37,831 nt of DNA, taken from Solemya elarraichensis gill symbiont (GTDB lineage Bacteria; Pseudomonadota; Gammaproteobacteria; Chromatiales; Chromatiaceae). Both the position numbers and the translations under genes were made by a program. Below, in pieces: positions 35,108-37,831 of this stretch. The stretch's first letter is position 1, and each line of letters begins with the position of its first letter. The notes beneath the pieces are model-generated. The model did not search any database and was not told the origin of the DNA. It was given only the letters and a program-made list of their open reading frames with translations. Where the stretch lies: positions 1-37,831 of the forward strand of contig NZ_MPRK01000004.1 of the NCBI RefSeq assembly GCF_002021095.1, in the 5' to 3' direction.

Positions 35108-36298
35108 ATGAAAAAGATTTTCTACAAAGAGTGGGACATTGCCAGCCAGACTTACTGGATGATTCTGGCTGTACTTGCGGTCATCTCTGCGGTAGCCGGT
35201 TTTGCCGTGCTGCACATGGAGCACAGCGGCCACTGGGTAACAGGCATGAGTAACCAGATCGTGTGGGGAACTCCGCACGTATTTGCGGTATTTCTGATCG
35301 TGGCAGCCTCTGGTGCACTCAACGTTGCATCGATTGCATCGGTGTTCAACAAGAAGGCGTATAAACCATTGGCACCACTTTCGGCGCTGCTTGCGGTAGC
35401 GCTATTGATTGGAGGGCTGTTGATCCTGGTTCTCGATCTTGGCCGCCCTGAGCGCCTCATGGTTGCCATGACCACTTACAACTTCAAATCGATCTTTGCG
35501 TGGAACATCCTTCTCTATAATGGTTTTATCGCAATTGTCGCTTTCTACCTGTGGACGATTCTTGACCGCAAGATGAATCGCTTTTACAAGGCTGCCGGCG
35601 TTGCGGCATTTGTCTGGCGACTGATACTCACCACTGGTACAGGCTCTATTTTCGGCTTCCTGGTCGCACGCCAGGGTTACGATGCTGCGATTCTTGCACC
35701 ATGGTTCATCATCATGTCTTTCGGTTTCGGTCTCGCAATCTACATGCTGGTACTGTCTGATTTCTTCCGTCTCAGCGACCGTCCATTAGGCGATTCAGTG
35801 ATGTTCCGCCTCAAGAACCTGCTTGGCGTGTTTGTTGCTGCGAGCCTGCTGCTGACGCTCATGTATCACATGACAAATCTCTACGGAACCGAGAATCACG
35901 CTTTTGAGGCATTCATCCTGCGTGATGGTGGTATTTATACCGCACTGTTCTGGATTGGTGAGATTCTCATCGGTGGACTTCTTCCACTGGCGATCGTGTT
36001 TCATCCTTCACTGGGTAAGTCCCGCTCATGGATTTATGCGGCTGCTATCATGGTCATCATCGGTGGCATTGCAACTATCTATGTCATTATCATTGGCGGA
36101 CAAGCCTTCCCGATGGCTATGTTCCCGGGTAAAACAGTGATTGCTTCCGGCTTCTATGATGGTATCAACGGCCTGGCTAGCACCTATTCACCCTCGCTAG
36201 CGGAAGCGTTGCTCGGGATTGGCGGCGGCGTACGTATGCTGAAAATTCTGCCGATGTCAATGGCAGACGAGGTTGCGGATCCTCATTCTGCCTCCTGA
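35108..36298 (+). CDS. dsrP: Membrane quinol-interacting subunit DsrP (NrfD family)
   Basis: Integral membrane subunit of DsrMKJOP in the NrfD/PsrC family, contacting the quinone pool and DsrO. The 396 residues have about ten hydrophobic segments, for example YWMILAVLAVISAVAGFAVL, LLAVALLIGGLLILVLDLG (followed by RPERL, a family marker), and MVIIGGIATIYVIIIGGQ. It starts directly after dsrO. It is followed by a strong hairpin and then dsrN. Confidence 0.95.
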   Translation: MKKIFYKEWDIASQTYWMILAVLAVISAVAGFAVLHMEHSGHWVTGMSNQIVWGTPHVFAVFLIVAASGALNVASIASVFNKKAYKPLAPLSALLAVALLIGGLLILVLDLGRPERLMVAMTTYNFKSIFAWNILLYNGFIAIVAFYLWTILDRKMNRFYKAAGVAAFVWRLILTTGTGSIFGFLVARQGYDAAILAPWFIIMSFGFGLAIYMLVLSDFFRLSDRPLGDSVMFRLKNLLGVFVAASLLLTLMYHMTNLYGTENHAFEAFILRDGGIYTALFWIGEILIGGLLPLAIVFHPSLGKSRSWIYAAAIMVIIGGIATIYVIIIGGQAFPMAMFPGKTVIASGFYDGINGLASTYSPSLAEALLGIGGGVRMLKILPMSMADEVADPHSAS

Positions 36299-36313
36299 CG
36301 GCATGGTGGCAAG

Positions 36314-36341
36314 CCCGGGATGAAATAGATATCATCCCGGG
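36314..36341 (+). other. Perfect intercistronic hairpin dsrP-dsrN
   Basis: CCCGGGATGA (36314-36323) and TCATCCCGGG (36332-36341) form a 10-bp perfect stem with an 8-base loop. No U-run follows. It separates the structural dsr genes from dsrN-dsrR. Confidence 0.82.
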
Positions 36342-36365
36342 TAGTCACAACATATCAAGGCCACT

Positions 36366-37763
36366 ATGGCGCACTTTTATCTCTCTGCGGCGCACAAGTC
36401 CTCTGGCAAAACCACCCTCAGTATTGGTCTCTGCGCTGCACTTGCTGCACGCGGTCTGAACGTACAGCCCTTCAAGAAGGGCCCTGACTATATCGATCCA
36501 TTGTGGCTAACTGCCGCAGCCGGCTCTCCTTGCAGCAGTCTTGATCTCCATGTTGAACCTCGCGATGCTGTCTACAAGCGTTTCCAGCAGCGCATGCATG
36601 GCGCCGATATTGGTGTTATCGAAGGTAACAAGGGATTGTATGATGGACTCTCGCTGGATGGCAGCGACAGCAATGCAGCCGTCGCAAAGCTGGTTGAGGC
36701 ACCGGTTATTCTCGTTATTGATACGCGTGGTATGACCCGTGGTATCGCCCCCTTGCTACAGGGCTATGTCGGTTTTGATCAGGAGCTCTCGATTGCAGGT
36801 GTGATACTTAACCAGGTAGGCGGAGCGCGTCACGAGGGCAAGCTAAGAGCTGCTGTCGAAACCTACACGGATATCCCTATTGTAGGTGCAGTACCAAGAG
36901 ATCAGCGGCTCTCGATTGATGAGCGTCACCTGGGCCTGATGCCGAGTAATGAGCACCAGGCAGCGCAGCAGAAGATTGAGTCGATTCGCGAAGTCATCGA
37001 AGCGCATACAGATCTGGATAAAATTATCGATATAGCCTCCTCGGTAGTCAATCCGGCTCAGCAGGAGCAGTCCGCTGAAGTGGTTGCCGAAGCAGGGGGC
37101 GATGTTGTGACGATTGGCGTTGCCAGGGATGCTGCATTCGGTTTTTACTACGCAGAGGATCTGCAGGCGTTTCTTGCCGCCGGTGCCAGCATCGAGTATT
37201 ATGATACTATTAACGATAAGAGCCTGCCAGATGTGGATGCACTCTTTATCGGCGGTGGTTTTCCCGAGTCTGCGATGCAGGGGCTCGAGGCCAACAAATC
37301 GATGCGTGCAGCTATCAGTGACTTTATAGAGAGTGGCAAGCCTGCCTATGCCGAGTGCGGTGGCCTGATGTATCTGTGCAGATCACTGAAGTGGCAGGAC
37401 AAACAATGTAGAATGGTGGGTGTGATAGATGCGGACGTTGTAATGCATGAACGTCCACAGGGCAGGGGTTACGTCTCTGTTGAAGAGACCGGACAACACC
37501 CTTGGGCCATTGATGAACAAGCGGCAGCTGTGGCAGCACACGAGTTTCACTATTCACGTCTCGAAAATCTGCGCCAGGATTATCTGTTTGCCTATGATGT
37601 AAGGCGCGGCTACGGGATTAATGGAAAGAGCGATGGTTTGATACACAAAAACCTGCTTGCCAGCTATACTCACCTGCGCGATGTGGCGGGAAGTCACTGG
37701 GTCAGGCGCTTTGTCGGTTATGTGCGTCGATGTAAAGAGAGAGGTCAAGAATGTTTAAAGTGA
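36366..37763 (+). CDS. dsrN: DsrN, siroheme amidase (cobyrinate a,c-diamide synthase family)
   Basis: ATP- and glutamine-dependent amidotransferase of the CobB/CbiA family; in sulfur oxidisers DsrN is thought to convert siroheme to siroheme amide for DsrAB. The 465 residues start MAHFYLSAAHKSSGKTTLSI, with a P-loop at 12-18. Substrate-binding segments KKGPDYIDPLWL and EGNKGLYDGL are present. The C-terminal glutaminase domain has FIGGGFPE and AECGGLMYL, with the nucleophilic cysteine near residue 331. It overlaps dsrR by 13 bases. A cobalamin pathway role is the alternative, but the position in the dsr operon decides. Confidence 0.93.
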   Translation: MAHFYLSAAHKSSGKTTLSIGLCAALAARGLNVQPFKKGPDYIDPLWLTAAAGSPCSSLDLHVEPRDAVYKRFQQRMHGADIGVIEGNKGLYDGLSLDGSDSNAAVAKLVEAPVILVIDTRGMTRGIAPLLQGYVGFDQELSIAGVILNQVGGARHEGKLRAAVETYTDIPIVGAVPRDQRLSIDERHLGLMPSNEHQAAQQKIESIREVIEAHTDLDKIIDIASSVVNPAQQEQSAEVVAEAGGDVVTIGVARDAAFGFYYAEDLQAFLAAGASIEYYDTINDKSLPDVDALFIGGGFPESAMQGLEANKSMRAAISDFIESGKPAYAECGGLMYLCRSLKWQDKQCRMVGVIDADVVMHERPQGRGYVSVEETGQHPWAIDEQAAAVAAHEFHYSRLENLRQDYLFAYDVRRGYGINGKSDGLIHKNLLASYTHLRDVAGSHWVRRFVGYVRRCKERGQECLK

Positions 37764-37831
37764 CGGAAGCTGCTGCCGATCAGATTCGTTTAGCTGCAAC
37801 CCAGGGCGGTACTGATGGCATGGCTCTGCGC
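37751..37831 (+). CDS. dsrR: DsrR, A-type iron-sulfur carrier-like protein (partial)
   Basis: Only the first 27 codons are present; the gene runs off the window. It begins MFKVTEAAADQIRLAA, the usual start of IscA/A-type carrier proteins. In A. vinosum dsrR encodes an IscA-like protein lacking the cluster-binding cysteines, involved in post-transcriptional control of dsr. The cysteine region lies outside the window, so DsrR is called from position after dsrN. The start overlaps the dsrN end by 13 bases. Confidence 0.8.
   Translation, partial: MFKVTEAAADQIRLAATQGGTDGMALR

Overview
The window looks like chromosome from a sulfur-oxidising gammaproteobacterium. It carries a complete oxidative (reverse-acting) dissimilatory sulfite reductase locus in the order dsrA-B-E-F-H-C-M-K-L-J-O-P-N-R, which matches the purple sulfur bacterium Allochromatium vinosum. 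Its housekeeping genes (pilBCD with divergent pilA, sucCD, bamD/rluD, clpB, thyA/lgt) are typical of Gammaproteobacteria. No rRNA, tRNA, insertion sequence, prophage or CRISPR array was seen.

Layout. (1) 1-5265: type IV pilus block, with pilD (cut by the window edge), pilC and pilB on the minus strand and two tandem divergent major-pilin genes on the plus strand, each followed by a strong hairpin. (2) 5490-22063: housekeeping genes. These are a small membrane-anchored zinc-binding protein, sucCD, nadE, glnB, a pteridine-reductase-type SDR, a MidA-type methyltransferase, bamD, the overlapping set rluD-pgeF-plsC-like, clpB, a TatD-family nuclease, an unknown 129-residue protein, arsM, thyA and lgt. 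(3) 22266-25232: a minus-strand gene set, divergent from dsrA, that I regard as the most interesting part. It reads tauD-like dioxygenase, 63-aa unknown, 237-aa unknown, Cas6/Cmx6-like RNA endonuclease, and a DsrC-family protein without cysteines (RspA type). (4) 25471 to the end: the dsr operon.

How it works together. DsrEFH passes sulfur to DsrC. DsrAB, with siroheme that DsrN probably amidates, oxidises the sulfur to sulfite with help from the NAD(P)H-linked flavoprotein DsrL. The membrane complex DsrMKJOP handles the electrons and the DsrC disulfide/trisulfide. The minus-strand set shares a 238-bp divergent promoter region with dsrA. In it the best -35/-10 pairs of the two directions overlap, so the set may regulate or process the sulfur operon, or feed it. 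The dsr transcript contains several perfect hairpins between cistrons with no U-tract. An orphan Cas6-family protein, from a family that cuts RNA hairpins, sits next door, which suggests a testable RNA-processing link.

Separately, three intergenic spacers hold tracts of 7-bp tandem repeats (14, 6 and about 5 units) whose units fit one degenerate consensus. They may be a genome-wide repeat class of this lineage. All family assignments come from reading translated sequence and recalled motifs; no database search was run.
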